Below are positions 42,808 to 51,734 of a DNA stretch of 64,000 nucleotides, one piece after another. This DNA is from Methanolinea sp. (GTDB taxonomy: Archaea; Halobacteriota; Methanomicrobia; Methanomicrobiales; Methanospirillaceae). The notes below the pieces were generated by a model, which saw nothing but the letters and a program-made list of their open reading frames with translations, was not told the DNA's origin and did not search any database. The DNA lies in NCBI GenBank assembly GCA_030055515.1, contig JASFYI010000003.1, positions 1-64,000 on the forward strand. Reading direction: 5' to 3'. Numbering within the stretch: the stretch's first letter is position 1; the number at the start of each line of letters is the position of its first letter. The position numbers and the translations under genes were made by a program.

Positions 42808-43443
42808 TCACGCGCTCTCCGGTTTCTTCGCGAAAGAAGACCGGATCTCCTCGAGTTGCTCTTCCTGCAGCCTGATGTTCATCGCCATGTTCCGGATGGC
42901 CATCGCGACGTCGTCCTCGCCCGGTTCCTCCTTCTCCCCCACGCGGTACGTGTTCTCGAGGATCCTGAGGAGGCGCTTGTTGATGTCGATGCTCCTGCGC
43001 AGGCGCCTGTAGTTCTGGATCATCTTCTCGTCGACGCCTGCCTCCCGGGCCATCCGGATGTCCGTCTCCATCACCCTCCGGCGTTCGAGCTGGGACTCTA
43101 TCGCGTCGTAGAGCTCCCTGTGGGTGATGGGTTTCATGATGTAGTCCTCGATGTAGATGCCGTACTCCTGCGCCTCGCTCGGGGTGAGCTGCTTTGCGGT
43201 GAGCATCATCACGGGGATGTCCTTCAGGTTCGGGTCGTTCTTGATGCGCATCAGCGTCTCCCACCCGTCCATCGGCTCCATCATGATATCGAGCAGGATG
43301 AGGTCGGGCTTCACCGTCTGGAGGAGGTCGAGCGCCTCCTGCCCCCCGTACGCGGCGACGGTCCTGTAACCCCCCCGCTGGAGCATTGTAACGAAGATGT
43401 CGACGATGAAGGGACTGTCATCGATCACCATGACGGTGTACAT
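42808..43443 (-). CDS. Response regulator with helical C-terminal extension
   Basis: 211 residues. Canonical receiver: acidic pair in VMVIDDS, phospho-Asp52 in ILLDIMMEPMDG, Thr/Lys switch in MLTAK and IMKPIT (Lys104). The remaining 85 residues are helical and basic then acidic, with no DNA-binding motif, so output is probably by protein contact. It is preceded, two bases away, by the roadblock gene on the same strand. Confidence 0.9.
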   Translation of the reverse strand: MYTVMVIDDSPFIVDIFVTMLQRGGYRTVAAYGGQEALDLLQTVKPDLILLDIMMEPMDGWETLMRIKNDPNLKDIPVMMLTAKQLTPSEAQEYGIYIEDYIMKPITHRELYDAIESQLERRRVMETDIRMAREAGVDEKMIQNYRRLRRSIDINKRLLRILENTYRVGEKEEPGEDDVAMAIRNMAMNIRLQEEQLEEIRSSFAKKPESA

Positions 43444-43445
43444 GC

Positions 43446-43805
43446 CTAGAATGACCCCCCGATCTCGCCGGCGAGGACCTCGACGGACCGTGCACCCGCG
43501 GTGTGCTCAAAGCCCCTGTCCCCCACGACGACGACGAGGAGCTTCTCACCCGCGCCGAGGATCATGATGGACGTGGCCCCGCCGTGCACGCAGACGTCCT
43601 CGGGGGGTGCCATCCCGAGGATGCTCGATGCGGACTCCGCCGAGGCGAAGAGGGTCGCGCACATCGCGGCGAGCCAGGGCTCGTTGAAGTTCTTCTCCAT
43701 CGACTGGCCGAGCATGATCCCGTCGCGGGAGACGAGTGCGCACCCCCTCACGCCGTCGATTGCCCGTATCTTCTCGATGTATGCCTTCACCTTTTCCTTC
43801 AGCAT
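43446..43805 (-). CDS. Roadblock/LC7 domain protein
   Basis: 119 residues. KAYIEKIRAIDGVRGCALVSRDG, AAMCATLFASAESASSIL and KLLVVVVGDRGFEHT follow the roadblock (MglB-like) fold, which usually dimerises and regulates small GTPases. No GTPase gene is adjacent; the response regulator directly downstream is the likely partner. I chose ATG at 43805 over 43847 because the extra residues are Gly/Arg-rich and a GGTGGGG site precedes 43805. Confidence 0.85.
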   Translation of the reverse strand: MLKEKVKAYIEKIRAIDGVRGCALVSRDGIMLGQSMEKNFNEPWLAAMCATLFASAESASSILGMAPPEDVCVHGGATSIMILGAGEKLLVVVVGDRGFEHTAGARSVEVLAGEIGGSF

Positions 43806-43953
43806 GTGTTCCCCACCCGCCAGAAAACCTCGTGAATCCCTTCCCATTCAGGGATGATCCTATCCAATTGTGTATTTTCCCTTCCGTGTTGATATGCCTG
43901 ATCACGTGTTCCTGCCCGGCGGCCTCCCGCGCGGCAGGCCCGGGCCGCGCCCG

Positions 43954-44036
43954 ATGGTATGTTTTATTACGCATCCCCGCCATACCATGTACAGCCCGGA
44001 ATGGTGGTATTTTGGGTTTTGAACGGTAAAATACCA
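43954..44036. repeat. Two consecutive inverted repeats built on TGGTAT
   Basis: ATGGTATG (43954-43961) pairs with CATACCAT (43981-43988), and TGGTATTTT (44005-44013) pairs with AAAATACCA (44028-44036). All arms match perfectly. The four half-sites alternate in direction at intervals of about 23-27 bp. The stretch lies between the roadblock gene and tRNA-Pro and may hold an operator. The second arm TAAAATA may double as a TATA box for the tRNA. Confidence 0.7.
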
Positions 44037-44083
44037 GCTTTTTGGGCGCGGGGAATGCACTTTTCCCCAAAGCAAGGACACGA

Positions 44084-44157
44084 GGGGCCATAGGGTAGCC
44101 TGGCCATCCTAGGAGACTGGGGGTCTTCTGACCTGCGTTCAAATCGCGGTGGCCCCA
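44084..44157 (+). tRNA. tRNA-Pro (GGG anticodon)
   Basis: 74 bases fold as a cloverleaf: acceptor GGGGCCA with TGGCCCC, D stem GGGT with ATCC, anticodon stem GGAGA with TCTTC around CTGGGGG (anticodon GGG), T arm CTGCG-TTCAAAT-CGCGG. Two bases separate the D and anticodon stems, as in other archaeal tRNA-Pro. CCA is not encoded. No intron. Confidence 0.92.
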
Positions 44158-44180
44158 TCACGATACTTTCTGGTGCGACG

Positions 44181-45068
44181 ATGAGGTGGGATTCGCGCTG
44201 CGTCCCCTGCCTTCTCTCGCGCGTCGCGCTCGAGTGCAGGCTCTGCACCGCGAGCGAGGATCTCGCGGGGGAGGTACAGAGGGAATGCGAGGAGCTGCTC
44301 GCCGGGCTCGCGGAGAGCCCCCTCCCCCACCCGCAGGTCGCGAGCATCGTGCACCGGCACGCCTGCGAGAGACTCGGGTGCAGGGACCCGTTCGCGGCCC
44401 TCAAGGAGGAGAGCACGCGCAAGGCCCTCGAGGTGTGCAGGCGGGTCCGGCCACGGCTCGAGACGTTCCGTGACCTCGTGACCGCGAGCGTGATCGGGAA
44501 CACCTTTGACTTCGGCGTCCTCTCCCACACGGTGGAGCCTGACTTTGCGCGTTTCTTCGAGGAGGAATTCGAAAAGGGGCTCACCATCGACGACACGGAC
44601 AGGATACTCCCCCTCGCGGACCGCGTCGTGTACTTCACGGACAACTGCGGGGAGATCGTCTTTGACCGCCTCCTCGTCGAGTTCCTCTCCCGGAGGGGCT
44701 CGCACGTCACGGTCGCGGTCCGCGGGGAGCCGATCCTGAACGACGCGACGCTGGCAGACGCGCGCGCCGTCCACATGGAGAGGTACGCGGACCTCACCAC
44801 CACCGGCTGCGGCGCCGAGCTCGGCGTCCGGCCCGAGTGCATGCCGCCGGAACTCGCCCGGGCGATGGAGACCTGCACCCTCGTCATCTCGAAGGGGATG
44901 GCAAACTACGAGTCGCTCTCGGAGTGCACGGGGCTCCCCCCTGTCGCGTACCTCATGGCGGTCAAGTGCGACCCCATCGCCGAGGAGGTGGGGGTCCCCC
45001 GGGGATCGAAGGTCGCGATCCTGCGCGGGGGGGACCGCGAGGGGAGAGGACGGAACCCCGACGCCTGA
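44181..45068 (+). CDS. DUF89-family metal-dependent phosphatase
   Basis: 295 residues. CVPCLLSRVALECRL at the start, the metal site YFTDNCGEIVFDRLLVEFL near 152, GEPILNDATLADA and ISKGMANYESLSE mark the archaeal DUF89 family. Relatives are damage-control phosphatases that hydrolyse harmful sugar phosphates or cofactor by-products. The natural substrate here is not evident. It starts 23 bp after tRNA-Pro. Confidence 0.87.
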   Translation: MRWDSRCVPCLLSRVALECRLCTASEDLAGEVQRECEELLAGLAESPLPHPQVASIVHRHACERLGCRDPFAALKEESTRKALEVCRRVRPRLETFRDLVTASVIGNTFDFGVLSHTVEPDFARFFEEEFEKGLTIDDTDRILPLADRVVYFTDNCGEIVFDRLLVEFLSRRGSHVTVAVRGEPILNDATLADARAVHMERYADLTTTGCGAELGVRPECMPPELARAMETCTLVISKGMANYESLSECTGLPPVAYLMAVKCDPIAEEVGVPRGSKVAILRGGDREGRGRNPDA

Positions 45069-45077
45069 AAAAAAAAA
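45068..45077 (-). terminator. Oligo-T terminator of the Yip1-type gene
   Basis: Ten A on the plus strand, so ten T in the minus-strand transcript, starting 13 bp beyond its stop codon and touching the end of the convergent DUF89 gene. Confidence 0.6.
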
Positions 45078-45090
45078 GGTGCCGGCCACC

Positions 45091-45678
45091 TCACGCGGTC
45101 AGCGGGATGCGCGAGATGACCGCGAGGAAGACCGCGCCGAGGACGGCAATCGCGATCGCGGCCGCGAGGACGACCGCGAGGACGACGGCGATTGCCGCCC
45201 GCGCGTCGGAGAGCCCGTGGAGCTCGCGGACCCCCACGACGCCGGTGACGACCGACCAGATGATCCCCACGACGAGCCCGATCACGGGTATCCAGCCGAG
45301 GATGAACGCCGGCGTGAGGGCGTAGAAGACCGCTTTCACGGTCTGCCAGACGCCCTTCCTCCCGCCGGCGATGTACACGAAGGCGTGGAGCCAGAGGCCG
45401 AGGAGTGCAGCCGCGGCGAGGGAGAAGACGAGGACCGCGACCGTCGCGGGGACGAGGAGGAGGGGGTCGAAAACCGGGGCCCGGCCTGCGGAGGCGAAGG
45501 CGAAGGGGTGGACGAATATCTCGAGCGCGGTGAGGACAGCGCTCATCACGGAGTAGAAGGCGGCGAGGATGACCACGTACACCACGGTGTCCCGCACTGG
45601 TTCCTCCTTTGCCCTCCGGAACGAGAGCGTGGGGGCAAAGAGGAAACCGCGGACCTTGTTCGGGACGGACTCTCTCAT
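45091..45678 (-). CDS. Yip1-domain integral membrane protein
   Basis: 195 residues, five membrane helices after a soluble start (VPNKVRGFLFAPTLSFRRAKEE), with LLGLWLHAFVYIAGGRKGVWQTVKAVFYALTP region and HGLSDARAAIAVVLA typical of the prokaryotic Yip1 family. Function unknown; eukaryotic Yip1 shapes membranes. The start at 45678 is supported by length; MCTM at 45687 is an alternative. Confidence 0.78.
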   Translation of the reverse strand: MRESVPNKVRGFLFAPTLSFRRAKEEPVRDTVVYVVILAAFYSVMSAVLTALEIFVHPFAFASAGRAPVFDPLLLVPATVAVLVFSLAAAALLGLWLHAFVYIAGGRKGVWQTVKAVFYALTPAFILGWIPVIGLVVGIIWSVVTGVVGVRELHGLSDARAAIAVVLAVVLAAAIAIAVLGAVFLAVISRIPLTA

Positions 45679-45811
45679 AGTGCACATCTTTGAACCGGCC
45701 GAAATTTGAAGGTTCCGGAAAATCCCGCCGCCCTTTTTCCCAGGAACGCGGGGCCCATCCCGTTCCGCCGGGGGATGGAGGTATTTTCTCCTCGACTGCC
45801 GATACACTCTC

Positions 45812-46273
45812 ATGGTCGAACTGGTGGGCCTCTCGTTCGGGTGGATCCTGATCATCCTCGGGACATTCTTCCTCGTCGTCGAGGCCTCGAACCCGGGGTT
45901 CTTCATCGCGGTCCCGGGGACAGTGATGATCATCCTCGGCGCGATGATACTCCTCGGCGTCGACGTCTTCTCCGGGCCGCTCGGGCTGGTGGTCGGAGTT
46001 GCCGCCGCGGTGTGCGTCTCGCTCTTCACGATCTGGCTGTACCGCCGGATCAACCCCGGGGACACCGTCCCCGTGACCGTGAGCCGCGACTCCCTCGTGG
46101 GGAGGGAAGGGCGCGTGGTCCGCCGCGTCGTCCCCGGCACGCTCTCGGGCAAGGTCCTCGTCTCCGGGCAGGAGTGGAGCGCCCGCAGCAGGAGCGGCGA
46201 GATCCCCGTGGGGGCGACGGTGAGGGTCGTCGAGGCAGAAGGGGTCCACGTCGTGGTCGAGGAGGTGAGGTGA
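45812..46273 (+). CDS. NfeD-like membrane protein
   Basis: 153 residues. Two to three membrane helices (about 8-25, 30-50, 53-78) and a C-terminal OB-fold domain (SLVGREGRVVRRVVPGTLSGKVLVSG...VGATVRVVEAEG). NfeD proteins pair with SPFH/stomatin proteins to organise membrane domains, and the SPFH gene follows four bases after the stop. This is the short form without the N-terminal protease domain. Confidence 0.9.
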   Translation: MVELVGLSFGWILIILGTFFLVVEASNPGFFIAVPGTVMIILGAMILLGVDVFSGPLGLVVGVAAAVCVSLFTIWLYRRINPGDTVPVTVSRDSLVGREGRVVRRVVPGTLSGKVLVSGQEWSARSRSGEIPVGATVRVVEAEGVHVVVEEVR

Positions 46274-46277
46274 GAGA

Positions 46278-47396
46278 ATGGCAGTCGTCGAGACACTCGT
46301 GACTTTTTTCCTCATCATCGCGGTCGTGATCATATTTGCCCGCGGTGTCGTCATCATCCAGCCCTACGAGCAGGGGCTCTCGATCAGGCTCGGGAGGTAC
46401 ACAGGCCGGATGAATCCCGGGTTCCGGTGGGTCTTCCCCCTGATCACGAACGTCGTGAAGATGGACCTGCGCACGCAGGTGATGGACGTCCCCTCGCAGG
46501 AGGTCATCACGAAGGACAACTCGCCGACGAACGTGGACGCGATCGTCTACATCAGGGTGATAGACCCCGAGAAGGCCTACTTCGAGGTGGCGAACTACAA
46601 GATGGCGACCGTCGCGCTCGCGCAGACGAGCCTCCGCGGGATCATCGGGGACATGGAGCTCGACGAGATCCTCTACAACAGGGATGTCATCAACACCCGG
46701 CTCCGCGACATCCTCGACCGCGAGACAGACCAGTGGGGCGTCAAGGTGGAGAGGGTCGAGATAAAGGAGGTGGACCCGGTCGGCGCGGTCAAGCAGGCGA
46801 TGACGGAGCAGACTGCCGCGGAGAGGGCGCGGCGCGCGGCGATCCTCCGTGCCGACGGGGAGAAGAGGTCTGCAATCCTCCGGGCGGAGGGGACGAAGAG
46901 GAGCATGATCCTCGAGGCGGAAGGCGACCGCCAGAGCAAGGTCCTCCGGGCGGAGGGGGAGCGGATCTCGCGGATACTCCAGGCGCAGGGGGAGGCCCAG
47001 GCGCTGCGCATCCTCTCGGTCGGTGCGCGGCCCCTCGACAGGAGGGCGATCACCGTGCTCTCGCTCGACGCCCTGAAGGCGATGGCGGACGGGCAGGCGA
47101 CGAAGATTATATTCCCGTTCGAGGTCTCGGCCCTCATGAAGCAGGCGGCCCGGTTCATGGGCGCAACTGAGGAGGAGGTGGCGGGCGGCGAGCCGGAGCC
47201 CGCGGGCGTGCCCGGGGCCGACATCCTCGGGACGATCCCGACGGCAGAAGAGGTGAAGGAGATCCTCCGGGAGATGGACACCTCGGTGAAGACAGAGATC
47301 TCCGTCGAGGAGCTGAGGGATATCAGCAGGACGAAGAGGAAGACAGGGTCAGAGCTCGTGGAGGAGATAGAGAGGGACTCTTCGGCGGGCGACTGA
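46278..47396 (+). CDS. SPFH/band 7 (stomatin-like) protein
   Basis: 372 residues. N-terminal membrane anchor (VTFFLIIAVVIIFARGVVII), SPFH domain (PYEQGLSIRLGRYTGRMNPG...VDAIVYIRVIDPEKAYFEV), an Ala/Glu/Arg-rich coiled coil at 175-235, and a C-terminal acidic part that is longer than in typical stomatins. It should oligomerise at the membrane with the NfeD protein encoded just upstream. Confidence 0.92.
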   Translation: MAVVETLVTFFLIIAVVIIFARGVVIIQPYEQGLSIRLGRYTGRMNPGFRWVFPLITNVVKMDLRTQVMDVPSQEVITKDNSPTNVDAIVYIRVIDPEKAYFEVANYKMATVALAQTSLRGIIGDMELDEILYNRDVINTRLRDILDRETDQWGVKVERVEIKEVDPVGAVKQAMTEQTAAERARRAAILRADGEKRSAILRAEGTKRSMILEAEGDRQSKVLRAEGERISRILQAQGEAQALRILSVGARPLDRRAITVLSLDALKAMADGQATKIIFPFEVSALMKQAARFMGATEEEVAGGEPEPAGVPGADILGTIPTAEEVKEILREMDTSVKTEISVEELRDISRTKRKTGSELVEEIERDSSAGD

Positions 47397-47424
47397 ACTG
47401 CAGGCGGGGGGAGAAGGGTCCATT

Positions 47425-47613
47425 TCAGACCTTCTCGACCGTGATGCGGACCCTGTCCCCCGCGCGGATCCCGTGGCCTTTCGGGACGTCGATGTTGAAC
47501 CAGAGCGTCCCCGGCTCGTCCTGCGTCTTGTCCTGGGACATGATGCAGTCCTTCTCGTCGTTGATCGTGGCCACGAACTCGACGACGGACTCGAACTGGA
47601 TAACCCTGCTCAT
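47425..47613 (-). CDS. Small protein of unknown function
   Basis: 62 residues with no recognised family. The sequence looks like a real small beta protein (TLWFNIDVPKGHGIRAGDRVRITVEKV) and a start MSRVIQFESVVEFV. It is convergent with the SPFH gene and 34 bp downstream of the winged-helix gene on the same strand, so it may be co-transcribed. Codon use matches the neighbours. Confidence 0.55.
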   Translation of the reverse strand: MSRVIQFESVVEFVATINDEKDCIMSQDKTQDEPGTLWFNIDVPKGHGIRAGDRVRITVEKV

Positions 47614-47647
47614 GGGAAACGGGAGGAGGTCCCCCGGGCACTCCCCG

Positions 47648-47899
47648 TCACACCGACCGGGACGTCACCATCCAGGTCGTGCTGTTCGAGTAGCTCCACT
47701 TGATGATCGCGAGTTCCTGGCATATCTCGGAGAGGATCGCCATGTTGGTCCCGACCTCCTTGGGCGAGAGGCCGAGTTCCCTCGCGATGTACTTGGACTT
47801 GAAATAAATCTTCCCCTTTTCGAGACCCTTCTTGAGGTACTGGACGATCTTTTTCTGGGTCTCGTTATAGCACTGCCTGATATTGCGTGAATTCCTCAC
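47648..47899 (-). CDS. Winged-helix DNA-binding protein (DUF7123-like)
   Basis: 83 residues. Helix-turn-helix core YNETQKKIVQYLKKGLEKG and YIARELGLSPKEVGTNMAIL followed by a wing (AIIKWSYSNSTTWMV). Likely a small transcription regulator of the family named DUF7123 in archaea. GTG start at 47899 follows GAGGTG by seven bases. A TATA-like run (TATTTATTTATAG on the minus strand) lies near 47945. Confidence 0.75.
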   Translation of the reverse strand: MRNSRNIRQCYNETQKKIVQYLKKGLEKGKIYFKSKYIARELGLSPKEVGTNMAILSEICQELAIIKWSYSNSTTWMVTSRSV

Positions 47900-48057
47900 G
47901 TCAATTCACCTCTGCCGTGGTAGTCTAATACACTGTACCCCTATAAATAAATACCCATCGCCCCGGGTTCAAACAACTGGAAGAACAGGAGAGTTCTCCG
48001 GGATTCGACGAATTATAATGGATTTTTCGACAGACTCGCCGGGGCCACCCGCGGCTC

Positions 48058-49902
48058 CTAGCCCGGCATGCCCGTCTTCACGCGGGAGATCTTCGCGATG
48101 AGCCCCTCGAGGACTTCCTCCCTCATCCCTTCCACGAATTTGATGCTCCCGACGACGAGGTGCCCTCCCCCGGAGATCCCTGCCCCCGGGAGCTCCTCGC
48201 GGAGCTCGCGGACCATCTGGGGGATGTTCATCATCACGCCGCGCGAGCGGAGCACCGCGAAGTCCGGGCCGAACCCGATCGTGACGACGGGGGACCCGGC
48301 GTGCTGCTGGCAGAGCCGGTCGTGGACCTCGCCGGAGGTCTTTCCCGGCGGCGGGAAGGTGAACTTGTGGGCGTGGATCTCCACGTCGAGGAGGAAGAGC
48401 TCCGCGCCGTTTTCGAGCGTCCTGTGGCGCACGTGCGGGAGGCAGGCGTTCATCTGCTCCTGTATCGCGAGGTTCGCGTTCTCCACGAGGTGCGACACGA
48501 GCTTCCTGTGCCTCTCGGGATCGCCCGAGAGGTTGAGGACGTCCTTGATGATCTCGCGCCCGTCGTTGAAGCGGAGCCAGAACTGCTGGTAGTCGAGGGC
48601 GAGGGCGATGTCCCGGCACATCTCCTCGGTGTAAGTGTCCTTCACGAGGGCGAGGTACTTCGCGCGTTCCGGCGCCTCGCTCCTGTCCCCGACGCCCGCG
48701 ACGGCGGGGAGGTGCTTGATGAGCTGTTCGACCTGCGGGTTGACGAGGCGCGCGATCTCCGTCCCGAGCATCCCCGCGGTGATGCCGAAGTCCCCGCCCA
48801 CGTGGTAGGGATTCACGTGCCCCACGAGGTACTGGTCGACGACCGCGTCGGGGTGGTGGTGGTCGATGACCACCATGGGGATCTCGTACACCTGCGCAAG
48901 CTTCATCGAGGGGAGGTCCTCTTCCGTCGACCCGTTGTCCATCAGGATGACGAGCGGCATCTTCTGGCCATACCTCGCGTTGTCCTTCGTCGCGAAGTCA
49001 AGGTCCCTGATGATGTCCTCGATCTCGTAGAACGGCGCCTTCGAGGGGGCCCTCTTGAAGAGGAAGTAGTCCGCGTCGAAGTCCGCGCCCGACTCCCTCA
49101 TGAGCGCGATGACCGCTTGCTCGATCGCGACCCCCGCGCAGATCCCGTCCGCGTCGGCGTGGTGGCGCAGGACGATGGGCTGGGACTTGAAGACCGCCTT
49201 CCGGATGATCTTCGCGATCTTCCGCATCTCGGGCTTGAGCCTCTCGAGGACGGGCGAGTCGATCAGGAGGGGGATGTCGGGGGGTTCCGAGCGGATGTCA
49301 AGCGCCCTCTCGATCCTCTCCCGGACGGCCTCCGCGTCCGCGCCGGCGAGGATCGTGAGGCTCTCGACCTCGATCTGGAGCTGGTTCTGGCGCATCATCA
49401 CCTCGCCCACGATCCGGACCATGTCCCCGCACTCTGCCTCCGGGTAAGCCCGGACGCCCGCCTCCACGAATGCCGCCGCGTTCTCCGTCCCTGACTCGTC
49501 GACGATGGTGAAGATCGTCGGGCCGCTCGTCTGCTTGATCTGGGCTATCTCCCCCTCGATCCGGACGATCTTGCCCACCTTCCCGCCGAGCTCCGCGAGC
49601 CTGACGGCGGTCGACTTCTTCTCGACCATCTCCACGGTGTAGACCGGGAGGGTGACCTCCTCGAGGTCGATGTTCCCGTTGCTCCGGATATTGATGACCT
49701 TCACGAGGATGCTGTCCCGCTCCTTGTGGTGGGTGCGCACGTTGCTCTTGTGCACGAGTCCCTTGACCCTCTCGTTCAGCTGGACGAACGTCCCAAAACT
49801 CGCAAAGCCCTGGACCCGCCCGATGTACGTCTTGCCCACTTCCACGTCCCCGACGTCGCACCCGGGGCTCATGCGGTATACCTTGATATTCGCTTCCCTC
49901 AT
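48058..49902 (-). CDS. DHH-family RecJ-like phosphoesterase with S1 and OB domains
   Basis: 614 residues. N-terminal S1 RNA-binding domain (GKTYIGRVQGFASFGTFVQL), an OB-fold domain near residues 105-190 (GKIVRIEGEIAQIKQTSGPTIF), the DHH catalytic domain (VLRHHADADGICAG; MDNGSTEEDL; VVIDHHHPDA) and a DHHA1 end (AGISGGGHLVVGS). It resembles archaeal RecJ-like nucleases; some bind GINS, others act on RNA. S1 plus OB favours RNA or single-stranded DNA substrates. A TATA-like GGTAATTTCC lies about 26 bp before the ATG. Confidence 0.88.
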   Translation of the reverse strand: MREANIKVYRMSPGCDVGDVEVGKTYIGRVQGFASFGTFVQLNERVKGLVHKSNVRTHHKERDSILVKVINIRSNGNIDLEEVTLPVYTVEMVEKKSTAVRLAELGGKVGKIVRIEGEIAQIKQTSGPTIFTIVDESGTENAAAFVEAGVRAYPEAECGDMVRIVGEVMMRQNQLQIEVESLTILAGADAEAVRERIERALDIRSEPPDIPLLIDSPVLERLKPEMRKIAKIIRKAVFKSQPIVLRHHADADGICAGVAIEQAVIALMRESGADFDADYFLFKRAPSKAPFYEIEDIIRDLDFATKDNARYGQKMPLVILMDNGSTEEDLPSMKLAQVYEIPMVVIDHHHPDAVVDQYLVGHVNPYHVGGDFGITAGMLGTEIARLVNPQVEQLIKHLPAVAGVGDRSEAPERAKYLALVKDTYTEEMCRDIALALDYQQFWLRFNDGREIIKDVLNLSGDPERHRKLVSHLVENANLAIQEQMNACLPHVRHRTLENGAELFLLDVEIHAHKFTFPPPGKTSGEVHDRLCQQHAGSPVVTIGFGPDFAVLRSRGVMMNIPQMVRELREELPGAGISGGGHLVVGSIKFVEGMREEVLEGLIAKISRVKTGMPG

Positions 49903-50019
49903 ATCGACCAGCGGGCGGGCGGGAAATTACCCGCGGGAGCCCGCCCGGACTCCTCTCGCCATATGGATACGCGCGGAACTATTATGTACCTATGGAAAGG
50001 TACCGCGGCCTCCTCCCCA

Positions 50020-50964
50020 TCAGACGCTGTCCCGGTAGTGTATCTCGATCATCTCGAGGTCGGAGGGGATGATCACCCTCCCCGCGAACCGGGCCTGGGC
50101 ATCGCGGAGGTGGCCGGCAACCGTCGTGTACCGCGAGCTGATGTGGACGAGGGCAAGAGTCCTCGCGCGGAGGAACGCCGCTGCCTCCCCCGCCTCCCCC
50201 GCGGTCGAGTGGAGGACCTCCTCGGCGCGGTCCCGCTCGGAGTCGTCGTACGTCGCGTCGTGGATGAGGAGGTCCGCGTCCGACGCGATGTCGGCGATCC
50301 TCTGGTGCACCGGCCGCGTGTCGCCCGTGTACACGATCTTCCGCCCCGGCCGGGGCGGCCCCATCACCTCTTCCGGCCGCACCTCGGTCGATACCCCGTC
50401 CCTCACGATGCGGACCGTCTCCCCCCGCTGCAGCCTCCCGAAGAGCGGCCCCGGCGGGATACCGAGCGCGATCGCCCTCTCCCTGTTGAACCTGCCGGGC
50501 CGCGGGTCCTCGGAGAGGACGTACCCGAGGCCCGCCATCCCGTGCGCGGTCTCGAACGCCCTGACCGTGTACCCCTCGAACCGGACGACGGACCCGTGCC
50601 GGAGTTCGACGGGGACGACGGGGAACTTGATGTTGAACCGCGCGAGGCTCTTTACCGCGGACGCGACCTCGGCCACCCACTCGGGCCCGTAGATCGTGAG
50701 GGGCTCGGTCCTCCCCATGAAGGAGAGGGTCTGGGCGAGCCCGAAGACCCCGAGGAAGTGGTCCGCGTGCCAGTGCGTGACGAATATCCCGTCGACGAGG
50801 AACCCCGTCCGGGCCCTCATCATCTGCTGCTGGGTCCCCTCGCCGCAGTCAAAGAGGAGCGTGTCGTGCCCCCTCTTCACCATGATGCAGGAAGGGTTGC
50901 GGAACGGCGTGGGGAGGGCCGCGGCCGTCCCGAGGAAGTAGACGTGCAGTGTCTCGCCGCTCAT
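50020..50964 (-). CDS. rnz: Ribonuclease Z (tRNA 3' endonuclease)
   Basis: 314 residues, metallo-beta-lactamase fold. Zn motif THWHADHFLG near residue 63, GTAAALPTPFRNPS at the start, the PxKxx-type RPGRKIVYTGDTRP, and HISSRY near the end. It trims tRNA 3' trailers; the tRNA genes here lack encoded CCA, which requires such an enzyme. Start at 50964 overlaps the stop of the upstream gene by ATGA and is preferred to 50973. Confidence 0.94.
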   Translation of the reverse strand: MSGETLHVYFLGTAAALPTPFRNPSCIMVKRGHDTLLFDCGEGTQQQMMRARTGFLVDGIFVTHWHADHFLGVFGLAQTLSFMGRTEPLTIYGPEWVAEVASAVKSLARFNIKFPVVPVELRHGSVVRFEGYTVRAFETAHGMAGLGYVLSEDPRPGRFNRERAIALGIPPGPLFGRLQRGETVRIVRDGVSTEVRPEEVMGPPRPGRKIVYTGDTRPVHQRIADIASDADLLIHDATYDDSERDRAEEVLHSTAGEAGEAAAFLRARTLALVHISSRYTTVAGHLRDAQARFAGRVIIPSDLEMIEIHYRDSV

Positions 50965-51734
50965 CCGCGCCACTCCCGCACGGCCGAGAGGCTCCTCTTC
51001 CCCTCCGCGACCCCGCGCCCCTCGACGACGACGATGCCCGAGTACTCCCGGGCGACCGTCTTTCCCACGAGTTCCCAGTCGACCGTCCCCTCGCCGACCG
51101 GGAGGTGCTCGTCGGACTGCCCGGAGTTGTCGTGGACGTGCATGTGGGATGCCCGGGGGACGAGGGGGAGGAACTCCCGGACGAGCCCCACCGTGTGGGC
51201 ATGCCCTATGTCGATCGTGATCCCGGCCCCCTCGATCCCGTCGACCATCCCGAGGAGTTCGCCCGGGTCACGGCAGAGGAACTCCCGCGCGCCGATCATG
51301 TTCTCGAGGCACGCGACCACGCCGTGGTCCCGGGCGACCTGCCCGATCTCGCGGAGTGCCTCCTTCTGCTGCGCCCACACGCGGTCCGGCATGATCTTGC
51401 CGACCGGGGAGACGTAGCCGGGGTGCACAGTGACGCGGTCCGTCCACTCCGCGGCCTGCGCGATGCAGCACGTCACCTGCCGGATGGATTCCCTCCAGAT
51501 CGGGTGGTTGAGCGTCGCGAGGTTGAGGTCGGCGTACGGGGCGTGGACCGTGACACCTAGGTGCGTCGAGGAGATCGCCTCGTCGATGCGGCGCACGTTG
51601 CTCGGGACGTCCAGCCTGTAGCTCCCGTCCGCGACGATCTCCCACCCGTCGAAGCCCGCCTCCTCGATCCCGAAGATCCACGAGATGTCGTCCCAGACCT
51701 TCGAGGACGAGGAGAAGTAGACCCTGCGGCTCAT
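50961..51734 (-). CDS. Sugar phosphate isomerase/epimerase-like TIM-barrel protein
   Basis: 257 residues of the xylose isomerase/AP endonuclease 2 type barrel: GFDGWEIVADG, VTVHAPYADLNLATL, VTVHPGYVSPVG, GVVACLENMIG, ITIDIGHAHTVG, MHVHDNSGQSDEHLPVGEG. The His/Glu/Asp metal ligands are present. It could be a sugar epimerase or an endonuclease IV relative; the motifs favour the epimerase side. ATGA overlaps on both sides. Confidence 0.83.
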   Translation of the reverse strand: MSRRVYFSSSSKVWDDISWIFGIEEAGFDGWEIVADGSYRLDVPSNVRRIDEAISSTHLGVTVHAPYADLNLATLNHPIWRESIRQVTCCIAQAAEWTDRVTVHPGYVSPVGKIMPDRVWAQQKEALREIGQVARDHGVVACLENMIGAREFLCRDPGELLGMVDGIEGAGITIDIGHAHTVGLVREFLPLVPRASHMHVHDNSGQSDEHLPVGEGTVDWELVGKTVAREYSGIVVVEGRGVAEGKRSLSAVREWRG

